Assembly: GCA_032622095.1 (NCBI GenBank)
Contig: CP136066.1
Span: forward strand, 5,667,784-5,731,783
Length of the DNA: 64,000 nucleotides
Direction of reading: 5' to 3'
DNA from: Siphonodentalium dalli
Lineage: Eukaryota > Mollusca > Scaphopoda > Gadilida > Siphonodentaliidae
The first letter of the stretch is position 1. The number at the start of each line of letters is the position of its first letter. The notes beneath the pieces were generated by a model. The model searched no databases. It was given only the letters and a program-made list of their open reading frames with translations, and was not told the origin of the DNA. This document shows positions 48,147 through 58,104 of this stretch, in pieces. The translations under genes were made by a program, and so were the position numbers.

Positions 48147-48665
48147 ATTAAACCTCACATCCTTATATTGGTTATAGTAATGCCCAAAGTAATTGACCAC
48201 TTAACCACAGCAGAATTATTGGTAATTTTTCAGGATTTAAACTCCTGAAAAATTACCAATAATTCTGCTGTGGTTAAGTGGTCAATTACTTTGGACATTA
48301 TGTATGAGGATTGAGTTATCATTAAACCTCACATCCTTATATTGGTTACAGTTATGCCCAAAGTAATTGACCACTTAACCACAGCAGAATATGGGTGTTT
48401 TTCAGCTTTTAAAATCCTGACAAATTACCCATTATTCTGCTGTGGTTAAGTGGTCAATTACTTTGGGCATTACTGTATGTGGATTGAGTTATCATTAAAC
48501 CTCAAATCCTTATATTGGTTACAGTAATGTCCAAAGTAATTGACCACTTAACCACAGCATAATTATGGGTAATTTTTCAGGATTTAAAATCCTGAAAAAA
48601 TACCCATAATTCTGCTGTGGTTAAGTGGTCAATTACTTTGGACATTACTGTATGTAGATGGAGTT
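48147..48665. mobile_element. Foldback MITE family, tandem triplicate (174-bp period)
   Basis: Three hairpins lie head to tail at 48173-48304, 48348-48477 and 48520-48652. Each opens (TACAG)TAATG(C/T)CCAAAGTAATTG and closes with the complement, separated by a conserved ATTAAACCTCACATCCTTAT spacer (48147, 48321, 48494). The core CCACAGCAGAAT..TTTTTCAGGATTTA matches the element at 699-915. The spacer being repeated shows that a 174-bp unit was amplified, not three separate insertions. Confidence 0.85.
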
Positions 48666-49063
48666 AAACTCACACCAGTGTGTTGGGGATTTTGACCTTG
48701 ACTTCGGATCTTTGGTTTTTAACGCAACAAATGCACGTACACCTTATACACAAATGTCTTATGTAGCCAGAGTTTTTCTTGGATAAGATGGGTTTGAAGC
48801 CTGCTTACATTTCAAAATGTTGTCAGTTTTGTATTGTCTGCAGCGGAACTCGGCGTGTTGAAGCAAAAGTCACAAGAGATAAAATGTGTATGTAACGAGA
48901 CTATAATACAAATGAAAAAATAAATTGAGGGAGAGGTGGGCGATACAGGAAACTAAGGGTTGAACCGATATAAATTTGTAGAGCGATAACGACCAATGTT
49001 GACATATTATGCATCTCAACTATACTGTTGAAACAAGGCTATAAAATAGGGTGGGGGTGTCAG

Positions 49064-50030
49064 CAGTGTTCGCGCTGTCGGTAGCCAAATTAGCCAATGG
49101 CTAATCTTTTTCGAATTTGGCTAATAAAAATTTCATTTGGCTAAACTTTTGGCTAAACTTTTTTTTTACCCCAAATGGAGAATGAAAGCATGAATTTTTG
49201 GCAAGTGGGTTTTCAATTCTGTGATGTGAACGAGCTAGTCCGAAAACATCGTAAGTGGGAATATATCGTCGACTGTACAAAGGGAAACCCGATCGCGGAC
49301 AGAACAAAGGGAAACCCGTCACTCTGTACGAAACAGCAAAAGTCATTATTTTACATTTAATCCGCTAATCCCCCATTGTCTGTCTGGTCACTCACTTGGC
49401 TCCTGCACAATGCATGTTTATGATGACATTGTATTTATGACGGTCAAGGTTTATGAGCACCAAGTGTTAGACAATAGCTTAATCAGCCAAATGTGAATCA
49501 CGACAGATATTTTGTGGCTATTTGTCAAAACCGATACATTCAAAATAATATGCATGATTTTTTGACAGATTGTAATTTGATAACGGCGTAACAATATTAA
49601 GTTATTAGTTTCCAGATGTCACTTAGATATTTTCGCAAGGATAATTAATATTTAATGATTTAATCAATTAAAAGATATTGATATAAAACAAAAAAATAAT
49701 GACATTAAGACGGACAATCCCGGGTCACCCCCCCCCCCCCCCAAATCACTCTTTCACATAAAGATTAATAAATTTTTAATAAATGATATATATAAAAATA
49801 TTTCTAGTTCATCAAAATTAGTTTAAATTATTGTGTATATTACCTGTGTCTGTTAGATTTGACGTTTTAGTCATTAATTGTGAACCGACCAGATAACGAT
49901 GATTTAATTTGGCCATAGTTTTTTTAATTTGGCCAAAAAACATTTGGCTAAAGTTTTTTTCATTTGGCTAATAAAATTTTCATTTGGCTAAACTTTTGGC
50001 TAAAGTTTTTTTGTTCCAGCGCGAACACTG
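49064..50030. mobile_element. hAT-type non-autonomous element (967 bp)
   Basis: Perfect 14-bp terminal inverted repeats, CAGTGTTCGCGCTG at 49064-49077 and its complement at 50017-50030, are flanked by an exact 8-bp duplication GGTGTCAG at 49056-49063 and 50031-50038. An 8-bp target duplication with CAGTG-type ends is diagnostic of hAT elements. Inside, TTTGGCTAAA-type motifs cluster near both ends (49085-49160 and 49915-50005), as expected of hAT subterminal repeats. There is no transposase; two opposed short frames (49101-49360) are not credible. It is nested in the 7.77-kb transposon. Confidence 0.95.
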
Positions 50031-50039
50031 GGTGTCAGA

Positions 50040-50640
50040 ATCATAGTTATCTCTATATACTAGTAATGCCAGAATAGTCATTTATGGACTTCTATAGTGG
50101 TACGGGATAAGATGTTGGGTTGGTTATATGGACTCGGAGAAAAAGGGGTTCGTACCGATGAACTGACAAAAATTAGTGGAGCGATGTTGCCATGTAATGC
50201 ATCGCGAGTGTACTAAAGCAGCAATGATATAAAATTGGGGGGGGGGTATGATATTATCTCTATCTCTATAGATGGCACCAGGATTATATAGAAAGGAATA
50301 GCAATTGATATACGTATACGGTATACTATAGTAATACCATAGACATATAAGTACAAGTATCACGCGATAACATATTACGTAACGTGACTATAGCGATGAA
50401 AAAAATAAATAAATTTGACCGGGATTAGAGGTTGGTTTGGTTATATATGGATAATTGGATATGGAATTCATACCGATGAAACGATACAAATTAGTGGAGC
50501 GATAAAGACCAATGTTGACACTTGGTCAGGCTACGCAGGGGAAATAGCTGTTGATACGATAGACCGAAATAAATTTGTCGGGTGAAAATGACCAATGTTG
50601 ATGTATAAAGTAACGCGACTGTACTGTCGCACAATTATCA
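50040..50640. repeat. Diverged repeats with GAGCGAT..GACCAATGTTGA motif
   Basis: ACCGATA/GA..AATTTGT/AATTAGTGGAGCGAT...GACCAATGTTGA phrases occur at about 50150, 50470 and 50570, and also before the hAT element at 48972. The unit seems to be 100-300 bp and very degraded. Confidence 0.5.
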
Positions 50641-50739
50641 GGTAGAACCGGTCAAATATGGACTCTGGTGGCCAATATGGAACAGCTCAGAACACATTTG
50701 CAGGGCCCTAAAATTTATTTAACAAGGAATCTGCCATAC

Positions 50740-51075
50740 AAATTTATTTATATCGATAAAAATCTCTTATTTATCAAAATTTTAAGCTGAGACTTGGTGT
50801 GTCTGCGTGGGATACTTATATATTCCTAAAATGACAGGGTACAGCACGTAATTATGTTTTAGATGGAAGAAATTAATTTTTTTCGATGATAAAATTTAAC
50901 ATGGGATTTGGCATTAAAATCGATTTATGTCGATAAAACTGTAATTTTTCAAAATTTTGAGCTGAGACTTGGTGTGTCTCCGTGGGATACTTATATATTC
51001 CTAAAAGGACAGAGTCCAGCGCGTAATTATGTTTTAGATGGAAGAAATTGAATTGTTTTTCGATAATAAATTAAC
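50740..51075. repeat. 175-bp tandem duplication
   Basis: CTGAGACTTGGTGTGTCT occurs at 50787 and 50962. The copies continue through GTGGGATACTTATATATTCC and AATTATGTTTTAGATGGAAG. Confidence 0.85.
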
Positions 51076-51076
51076 A

Positions 51077-52260
51077 CTACAGCGTAGACAGGTCATCGAG
51101 ATGGTTTTGTAAACAAACTTTGTCAATAGCCGTTTTGGTCAAACTAAACCTTTTTCGCCCGGGACAGCACATCCGAATAGTAGCTAAGATGTATTTAGAT
51201 AGAATTATCAAAAGAAATTTACCGATTAGGGTGCATTTTAAGAGAATCGAGTGGAGAAATCTTGGTGACATTTTCACAATAACACGCCGATTTGGCAATG
51301 ACCTGATGACTGTAATTGCAGTCGAGCGCTCGTTAATATTCATGCCAAGAAATGCAGGCGTCAAACTCACCTTTTTGGAAGGTTAATCCGATATATACAT
51401 ATCAAAACAATCCTTCCAAGATATCCAAGAAAGTTTTAATAGCTTAGAAGACTGAACAGCCGAAATATGAATGAATTAATAATCGCCATTGGAGGCTTCG
51501 CTTCGCGGTGATGATAGGCAATTATCGCAATACGATAGGGGAACACTTTGACGTTCGTACTCATATTTCACCAATTTTTGTACCTGGCTTGCCTATCCTA
51601 AGTTTCACGGGGAAATGGCTAATTTGACTCTATTTGTCGTTATATACATATTATACATATTTATCACCCCATTTATTATTAATTTTCATAACAATAAAAT
51701 AAAAGAAGCCGAAGATGACATGTTTAAACTGTTTGAAGCATGAATTTGGCGATAAGTTGTTATCAGACTCAGAGTACGTTATACTTGTGATGGTTACGTT
51801 ACGCACACGATGTTCCAATATCCTATTGCGATAATCGCTTAACCCTTCGGTTTTCAACGGCATTTCAATTGGTTGAAATTGAAATTTCTCAAGTTCCAGC
51901 TCAACCCGAATCTAGTTACCCAATTAGTAGAAATACTTTAGCAGTAATTCTTAGTTTTATAAGTTATAACTCTAATTTTATTGACGATACGAGCTCAACA
52001 TCATAATATGTCACTGTTTATGGCGGTGTTATCCAAAACGTGGGCTTTGATAATGATTATAATTTTATTTTGCGATCAAACGTCAGTGCAGCTCAGCAGA
52101 AACGCATAGGCACTAGTTCAATTCAGCAGAAACGCACGAGTCCTACGATTATAGACACCTACTGGACGCGCTTCGCGCGTCGGTCAGCGGGTGAAAAATG
52201 AATAATCAAAACATGCAACACATAATATTATTATTTATTAGAACAATTGACACTGTTATG
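51077..52260. other. Transposon interior without a recognisable gene
   Basis: Overlapping frames of 97 codons (minus, 51077-51370) and 88 codons (plus, 51120-51386) occupy the same bases and neither shows a domain. The minus one would share the transposase's strand and could be a lost exon; that is speculation. GGACGCGCTTCGCGCGTC is at about 52154. Confidence 0.3.
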
Positions 52261-52282
52261 ACATATACTATTGCATAAAACT

Positions 52283-53413
52283 TTATGCTTTGAAACAAGC
52301 AAATCGCTTACTCTTACATCTCTTAGGTCCATTGCAATTGCACTTCACGAAACCCTGACCACCGTGTTGAGACTCTTTTTTGTTGGCTTGTCGAAGGGAC
52401 ACACTGTTATCACTGTTGATGTCCGAGTCACTCAGAAGCCGCTGGGGACATAAATCAAACTGGTGTCGACTGTATTTTCCCTTCAGAATACCCGAATGGC
52501 AACCTAAGGTATATTGTCCATTGTCTACAGCTGTGATAACACCAAAAATGTTTCTTGGATCACCACGTCCCCTGTCAACAGATGGAATGGGAACTGCCAC
52601 TTTGTCACCAACGGAACCATCCTTCAGAATCACCCGGCTTCGCTTTACCACACGTTCGGCTTGTTCCTGCTGTGCTGTAATTGCAAGTTTTCTTTTCTTG
52701 GCTATGTTGCTCGTTGGTTCTAGTTGATTCGTAATTTCTTGTGTCATAGTTTCTGGTTGAGGAGTCGTCGTTTCTGGTTGAAGAGTCGTCGTGTCTGGTT
52801 GAGGAGTCGTCGTTTCTGGTTGAAGAATGATTGTTTCTGGTTGAGGAGTCATTGATTCTAGTTGAGGAGTCGCTGATTCTAGTTGAGGAGTCGTCATTTC
52901 TGGCTGAGGAGTCGTTGATTCTAGTTGAGGAGTCGTTGTTGCTGGTTGAGGAGTCGTTGATTCTAGTTGATGTGTCGTCGTTTCTGGTTGAGCTGAAAGA
53001 ACTGAAAGCAAGTCATCTTCTGTTTGTAGTTTCTGAATGACTTCATGTGGCAATGACGAAGATGTCAAACCAATTCTGGCTTCGACGCCGAATAAGGTTG
53101 CATATGGTGACTGTGTGATGCCCGCATTAAAAATTGAGTTCTTACGAAACTGGACAAATTTAATGCCAATAGTCCAATGAGCGGTAGCGTTTTCACTCAG
53201 TCTTATCAACTTTTCAACATCACCACATTGAAGAAACTCATACTTGGACAGAAGACAATACGAATGGTGCGACTTAAATGCTGGTTGTCCGCTTATTTGT
53301 TTCAGTTCATCTTTTAACGAAAAGTACTCTGGTTTTGGTATAAGTACCTTTTTCAGAGAATCATATTTCTTATATAACTCCTTTTTGAATGTATCTTCTA
53401 CTGAAAGCTCCAT
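52283..53413 (-). CDS. Internally deleted integrase-derived transposase (KRBA2/Ginger-like)
   Basis: The product is 376 residues. Residues 1-73 resemble the N-terminus of KRAB-A-domain-containing-protein-2-like transposon proteins, ending SKYEFLQCGDVEKLI. Residues 75-138 resemble the end of their integrase fold (HWTIGIKFVQFRKN, ITQSPYATLFGV, TEDDLLSVL). The zinc-binding and DDE catalytic core that normally lies between is absent, in frame, at about 53190. Residues 141-225 are about twelve heptads of the QPETTTP/QLESTTP type (a 21-bp coding minisatellite). Then come a basic KKRKL segment (239-243), a conserved tail VDRGRGDPRNIFGVI (279-293), KYSRHQFDLCPQRLL (313-327) and a CXC-like cysteine cluster (C358, C360, C366, C373) cut short by the stop. 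With DNA-binding-type tails but no catalysis it could act as a dominant-negative regulator, or be inert. Family assignment is from memory, unsearched. Confidence 0.7.
   Translation of the reverse strand: MELSVEDTFKKELYKKYDSLKKVLIPKPEYFSLKDELKQISGQPAFKSHHSYCLLSKYEFLQCGDVEKLIRLSENATAHWTIGIKFVQFRKNSIFNAGITQSPYATLFGVEARIGLTSSSLPHEVIQKLQTEDDLLSVLSAQPETTTHQLESTTPQPATTTPQLESTTPQPEMTTPQLESATPQLESMTPQPETIILQPETTTPQPDTTTLQPETTTPQPETMTQEITNQLEPTSNIAKKRKLAITAQQEQAERVVKRSRVILKDGSVGDKVAVPIPSVDRGRGDPRNIFGVITAVDNGQYTLGCHSGILKGKYSRHQFDLCPQRLLSDSDINSDNSVSLRQANKKESQHGGQGFVKCNCNGPKRCKSKRFACFKA
52735..52995 (-). repeat. 21-bp coding minisatellite in the transposase
   Basis: GTTGAGGAGTCGTCGTTTCT-type units encode alternating QPETTTP and QLESTTP heptads. 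Third-position and CAG/CTA alternation shows unit turnover. Confidence 0.8.
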
Positions 53414-53639
53414 ACTGACAAGTGATACTGGAAGTAAAATGACACAGGCATTGTGTTATCTGTAAGTGTTTTGAAAAACCCAAAAGGATAACAAGTTAAC
53501 AGCACAACAATGACTGAACTGTATTTAATAATAAACAAGTAGTCAATTTGTGTGATCTGTTCACAGTGATATTTCGTTCATCAACAAAACAAAAAAAGTA
53601 ATGTTAAAACATAATTTGACATATTGACTAAAATAAAAT

Positions 53640-53870
53640 TCCCAATAAGGCAAACTGTCAAATTCAGGTCAGTGATTTTCAGTCATTTGGCTAATTTGAC
53701 ATATTGACTAAAATAAAATTCAGTCATTTGGCCAATTTGACATATTGACTACAAATAAAATTTCCATTTAGGCAATCTGTCAAATTCAGGGCAGTGAATT
53801 TCAGTCATCTGGCAAAATGACTGAAACTTTTAGGCATTTGGCCAAATGACTGATTTGACATATTGACTGT
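53640..53870. repeat. Right terminal region: TIR plus subterminal repeats
   Basis: AATTTGACATATTGACTA recurs at about 53692 and 53733, and CAGTCATTTGGC at 53680 and 53723. The sequence CAGTCATCTGGCAAAATGAC precedes the 43-bp TIR at 53828. Confidence 0.75.
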
Positions 53871-54080
53871 AAAATATACACAGTTACAATATATTGTATA
53901 AACATAGTTGCAATGGATTGTATATACATAGTTACAATGTATTATATATACATAGTTACAATATATTGTATAGACATATTTACAATGGATTGTATATTCA
54001 CAGTTACAATGGATTGTATATACACAGTTGCAATTGATTGTATATCATTAGTTACAATGGATTGTATATACACAGTTGGG
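53871..54080. repeat. 24-bp minisatellite, right part (about 8 units)
   Basis: The GATTGTATATACATAGTTACAATG unit resumes immediately after the right TIR and ends at GGGAAGTTAAACAG, where homology with copy A (21123) begins again. Confidence 0.9.
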
Positions 54081-54232
54081 AAGTTAAACAGTTATTTACT
54101 ACTTCGCCTCTGTCAGACAGTTAACAAATTCACACAACAAGCAAAGCACTAAATCTCATATTGTCTTGGATCTGATGAATATTAATTTGTGTCATCATGA
54201 TGAGTTATTTTTATAATTTATATTTATACTAG

Positions 54233-55835
54233 CAGGAACACCCACTTCGTCCGGGCTGTTTCCCCTCTGCTTTTCGGCGAATTGCGCGATTTGACCTTGA
54301 ATTGTCCATTTTGAAGATCAAGGTCAGGTCGGGGTCACGATATGACCCGTCCAAAACACTCAGTGGACAAACGTAACCGTATGTATCAAATTTCGTGGAA
54401 ATCCCATCAAAATTCGCGATTTGACCTTGAATTTACCCCATGTCAAGGTCAAGGTCACGTCGCAAGGGCAAATGAATCTGGTCTGCGTATGCGCGAAGCT
54501 GGCGTCGCACGGGCTCGGCGACCCGATAAAATTCGTATCCGTGGCAAGATACATTCACATACCAAATTTCAAGTCATAGCTCAACCCGTTTCAAAGATCT
54601 CGTCTGCGCATGCGCGAAGCGGGCGCCGCACGGGCTCGCCAATACGACGTTGACGACCGCCTGGTCAAACTACACACACGTACCAAGATTCGTCCCGATC
54701 GGTCGAGAATCGTAGATTTGTATCAATGACATACAGACATACAGACAGACAGCTGATGAGCCCGACGTTGTCCGGGTTATTCAAAAACCAAATTTCAAGT
54801 CGATAGCTCTACCCGTTTCCGAGATCTGGTCTGCGCATGCGCGAAGCTGGCGTCGCACGGGCTCGGCGACCCGATAAAATTCGTATCCGGGGCAAGATAC
54901 ATTCACATAGCAAATTTCATGTCGATAGCTCTACCCGTTTCCGAGATCTGGTCTGCGCATGCGCGAAGCTGGCGTCGCACGGGCTCGGCGACCCGATAAA
55001 ATTCGTATCCGTGGCAAGATACATTCACATACCAAATTTCAAGTCATAGCTCAACCCGTTTCAAAGATCTCGTCTGCGCATGCGCGAATCGGGCGCCGCA
55101 CGGGCTCGCCAATACGACGTTGACGACCGCCTGGTCAAACTACACACACGTACCAAGATTCGTCCCGATCGGTCGAGAATCGTAGATTTGTATCAATAAC
55201 ATACAGACATACAGACAGACAGCTGATGAGCCCGACGTTGTCCGGGTTATTCAAAAACCAAATTTCAAGTCGATAGCTCTACCCGTTTCCGAGATCTGGT
55301 CTGCGCATGCGCGAAGCTGGCGTCGCACGGGCTCGGCGACCCGATAAAATTCGTATCCGGGGCAAGATACATTCACATAGCAAATTTCATGTCGATAGCT
55401 CTACCCGTTTCCGAGATCTGGTCTGCGCATGCGCGAAGCTGGCGTCGAACGGGCTCGGCGACCCGATAAAATTCGTATCCGGGGCAAGATACATTCACAT
55501 ACCAAATTTCAAGTCGATAGCTCAACCCGTTTCCGAGATCTGGTCTGCGCATGCGCGAAGCTGGCGTCGCACGGGCTCGACGACTTGATAAAATTCGTAT
55601 CCGGGGCAAGATACATTCACATAGCAAATTTCAAGTCGATAGCTCCACCCGTTTCCGATATCTCGTCTGCGCATGTGCGAAGTGGGCGCCGCACGAGCTC
55701 GCCAATACGACGTTGACGACCGTCTGGTCAAACTACACACACGTACCAAGTTTCGTCCCGATCGGTCGAGAATCGTAGATTTGTGTCAATGACATACAGA
55801 CAAATATACAGACAAACAGAGGTCTTCAAAATATA
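54233..55835. repeat. Head-to-tail retroposon tails with 122-bp subunits
   Basis: A 122-bp unit (CGAAGCTGGCGTCGCACGGG ... GGGGCAAGATACATTCACAT ... CCCGTTTCCGAGATCTGGTC) repeats at 55307, 55429 and 55551. A 470-bp block containing it is duplicated (54837 and 55307). Each larger copy opens with GTCCGGGTTATTC or GTCCGGGCTGTTTCCC and ends with ACATACAGACAGACAG. The phrasing (CCAAATTTCAAGTCGATAGC, GTTTCCGAGAT, CAGACAGACAG) resembles 3' ends of RTE-type LINEs (inference). It replaces the TTATAT microsatellite of copy A. Many short plus frames starting MREAGVARARR are by-products. Confidence 0.8.
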
Positions 55836-56129
55836 TATGAGATTTGCGAATGTATATATGTCTGCCTGTGTTCTATATAAATTAACGGGGGACTATCTAG
55901 ATGACTCCAACGGCGTCTGACAGTGGTAAAGTTTTACGAGGAAGATAATGGTGCAGGTCACAATTTTCCAAAGTGTATGTGTCAATGACAGAAAAGGAAA
56001 AGGGATGGCATTATTTTGTAGCCGATGTCTACCATACGTATACATGATCATATCCATGATATGACGAGTCTAATGGTGTGGTTTAAAAATGTTCGGGTTC
56101 GGGTTGGGTGGAGGGAGGCTGCATCAAAA

Positions 56130-57330
56130 TTAAAAAAAATTATTTTAGCGCCGATTTCCACCAAATTGATAAATATTCTTCTCCATTTTACAAGGAATCT
56201 AATTATGGTTCAAAGTCGCCACATTCGTGCCGTTTTGGGCCAGGGACGGGGAGGGGAGGGACACTAACATTGATAGGTTTGTTGTAGTCGCCGATTTCTA
56301 TCAAAGTTAAATATAGTCATGTCAATGATACGAGGAATATAATGATGTGGTTTAAAGATGTCAAATTTGACGCCGCTCGAGTCAGGGATGTGGGAAGGGA
56401 CGAACACCAATTTAAGAAAAACATTTGTATCGCTGATTGTTACCAAATTGATACATATTCTTCTCCATGATGCGAGGAAACTAATTGTGCGCTTTAAAGA
56501 CGCCACGTTGGTGCCGTTTGTCCAGGGATTGGGATGTGATGGGCTGTGGAACTATACATTACTGAACGTTGTGGCTACAGCTCACGTTGGAGAGAAACAC
56601 GAATCTTCTTGACCAAGACTACAGCATTGTACTATGCGTATATCATTATAGCTGTTGGCAAAAGGCCAGCAGCCAATACGAGACGTTTATAGGTAAATAG
56701 GACCCTAAGTATACCACTAACTGCTAATTGCCATCAGGGCACAGTTAAATTAAAGCCTCCATGAAATCGTTATATACTGTAATACACGGTGTACTATACA
56801 ATGTTCCTTCAAGCGTAGTAGAAGTATATCTGGAATGAAAGTAAACCACACTGATAGTTCAGTCATGGTCTCGGGGTTTAACGCCCGTTCACATGTAACT
56901 CTCTTACAGGGCACCAACATTGAAAACAAATATTATTGGCACCGATTTCCACCAAATTGATACATAATCTTCTCCATGATATGAAGTATTATAGTCGTAT
57001 GTTTAAAGACGCCAAATTTGTGCCGTTTAGTCAGAGATAGGGGATGCACAAAATTGATCAAAATATCTACATCTATATTTGCGACTGTATGAATGTCTGT
57101 GTGCTATAGAAATTAACGCGGTACCATCTAGAAACAAAGTTGCATGGGTATTTTGTGCATTTTAAATTGTCTAAAGTGGCATTTGTACGAATGTTTTAGT
57201 CGCGATTTCCACCAAAGTCTCTTCGTTCTACAAGTAATATAATGCTGTGATTTAAGCAATCCACAGTGGGCCCCACTGGAGTCAGTAATGAGGAAGGGAG
57301 GGGCACCAAAAGTGCATGAACAAAATTTTG
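56130..57330. repeat. Degenerate ~130-bp satellite, about six units
   Basis: Units share CGCCGATTTCCACCAAATTG, ATA.TCTTCTCCATGATA, AATATAATG.TGTGGTTTAA and a GGGA.GGGGA.GGGACACCAA tail. They lie at about 56145, 56290, 56430, 56945, 57205 and 57340, with unrelated sequence at 56560-56920. Another ATTTGCGA.TGTATGAATGTCTG element start is at about 57080. Confidence 0.65.
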
Positions 57331-57539
57331 CCGGCGATTTTCACCATACTTATATAATCATCAGCTATGCGTTATATAATGGTGTGGGCTTAAGTGCGGA
57401 TAAGGAATGATGTCTGAAAACACACAGCTCGAATTAGTGGAATGTAGTTCATACCGGGGAGGAAAGACCCACATATAACGTGACGTAAGTCTGACTGATC
57501 CAGTCCTGGCTATTACTAAATCAGTCTGTCTGTCTGTAT

Positions 57540-57965
57540 GTGTGTATGTGTGTATGTGTGTTATAGACTTGAAAACCGCTCGACGATCCGTCTCGAATTT
57601 GGTATGTAGTCCAACTTTGATCCCGGGAACAATATGGGCGTGTCCAATTTCACGTGCGACCGTATCCTTCACCTTGCATCGCTCAAATTCGGTCATACAG
57701 GCATGTTCTGGATCTCGTCCGATTCGACTCAAATTTGGTAGGAAGGACAACTTTGATTACTGAAACAATATGGGCTGGTCCAATTTCACGTGCGACAGTG
57801 TCCTTGCCCTTGACCTCGCTCATATGCGCTCATATAGGCATGTTTCTGGACCGATCGATCAATAGTTTTTTGTCTTTCTCCAAATACTTTTCAACGATGT
57901 TCGCTCAGTATTGTTCAACGTTTTGAACGGTAGAAATAGACCGGACAAAGTCGGCTACATCAGCT
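57540..57965. repeat. Element tail shared with copy A (21690-21900)
   Basis: CCAACTTTGATC, CAATTTCACGT.CGACCGT and GACCGATCGATCAATAGTTT match copy A. CCAACTTTGAT(C/T) plus CAATTTCACGTGCGAC occurs twice here (57612 and 57748), an internal duplication of about 136 bp. Confidence 0.65.
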
Positions 57966-57970
57966 AGTAC

Positions 57971-58104
57971 TTTATAATTGTAAAGCTATCATACGAAGCA
58001 AACATACATTTTCTTCAATTCAAGTAACTGTTCGACGTCTCAGTATGATGTGTATGTACATTTATATAGGCTTACTCCGTGTTCGTCTCTGCTTGTGATT
58101 GAGT
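57971..58104. other. Unassigned spacer
   Basis: Nothing is supportable. Confidence 0.4.

Larger units (their letters stand above)
46098..53870. mobile_element. 7.77-kb DNA transposon with 43-bp perfect TIRs, integrase-related
   Basis: The left end ACAGTCAATATGTCAAATCA... (46098-46140) is the exact reverse complement of 53828-53870 over 43 bp. Both ends carry extra subterminal palindromic CATTTGGCCAAATG sites, about five on the left (46118-46255) and several on the right (53680-53850). The element interrupts a 24-bp minisatellite that continues on both sides, so the insertion is clear, although the flanking target duplication is blurred by the array. It encodes a KRBA2/Ginger-like transposase (minus strand) lacking its catalytic core, and hosts nested elements: a TTAA MITE, a triplicated foldback and a hAT MITE. 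Confidence 0.85.
43600..57970 (+). repeat. Segmental duplication, copy B, expanded by insertions
   Basis: The copy A order is kept, but interrupted by the 7.77-kb transposon (46098-53870), tandem retroposon tails (54233-55835), and a degenerate satellite plus other sequence (56130-57600). Homology to copy A resumes after each insertion: at 54080 (AAACAGTTATTTACTACTTC), at 55851 (ATTTGCGAATGTATATATGT) and at 57612 (CCAACTTTGATC). Each interruption is therefore younger than the duplication or lost from copy A. Confidence 0.8.

Noticed and set aside
51077-51386. Overlapping 97- and 88-codon frames inside the transposon
   Set aside because: They sit on opposite strands of the same bases with no domain in either, so neither is supported as a gene.
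55307-55778. Series of plus-strand frames starting MREAGVARARR
   Set aside because: They repeat every 122 bp with the retroposon-tail array and shift frame between units; they are not genes.
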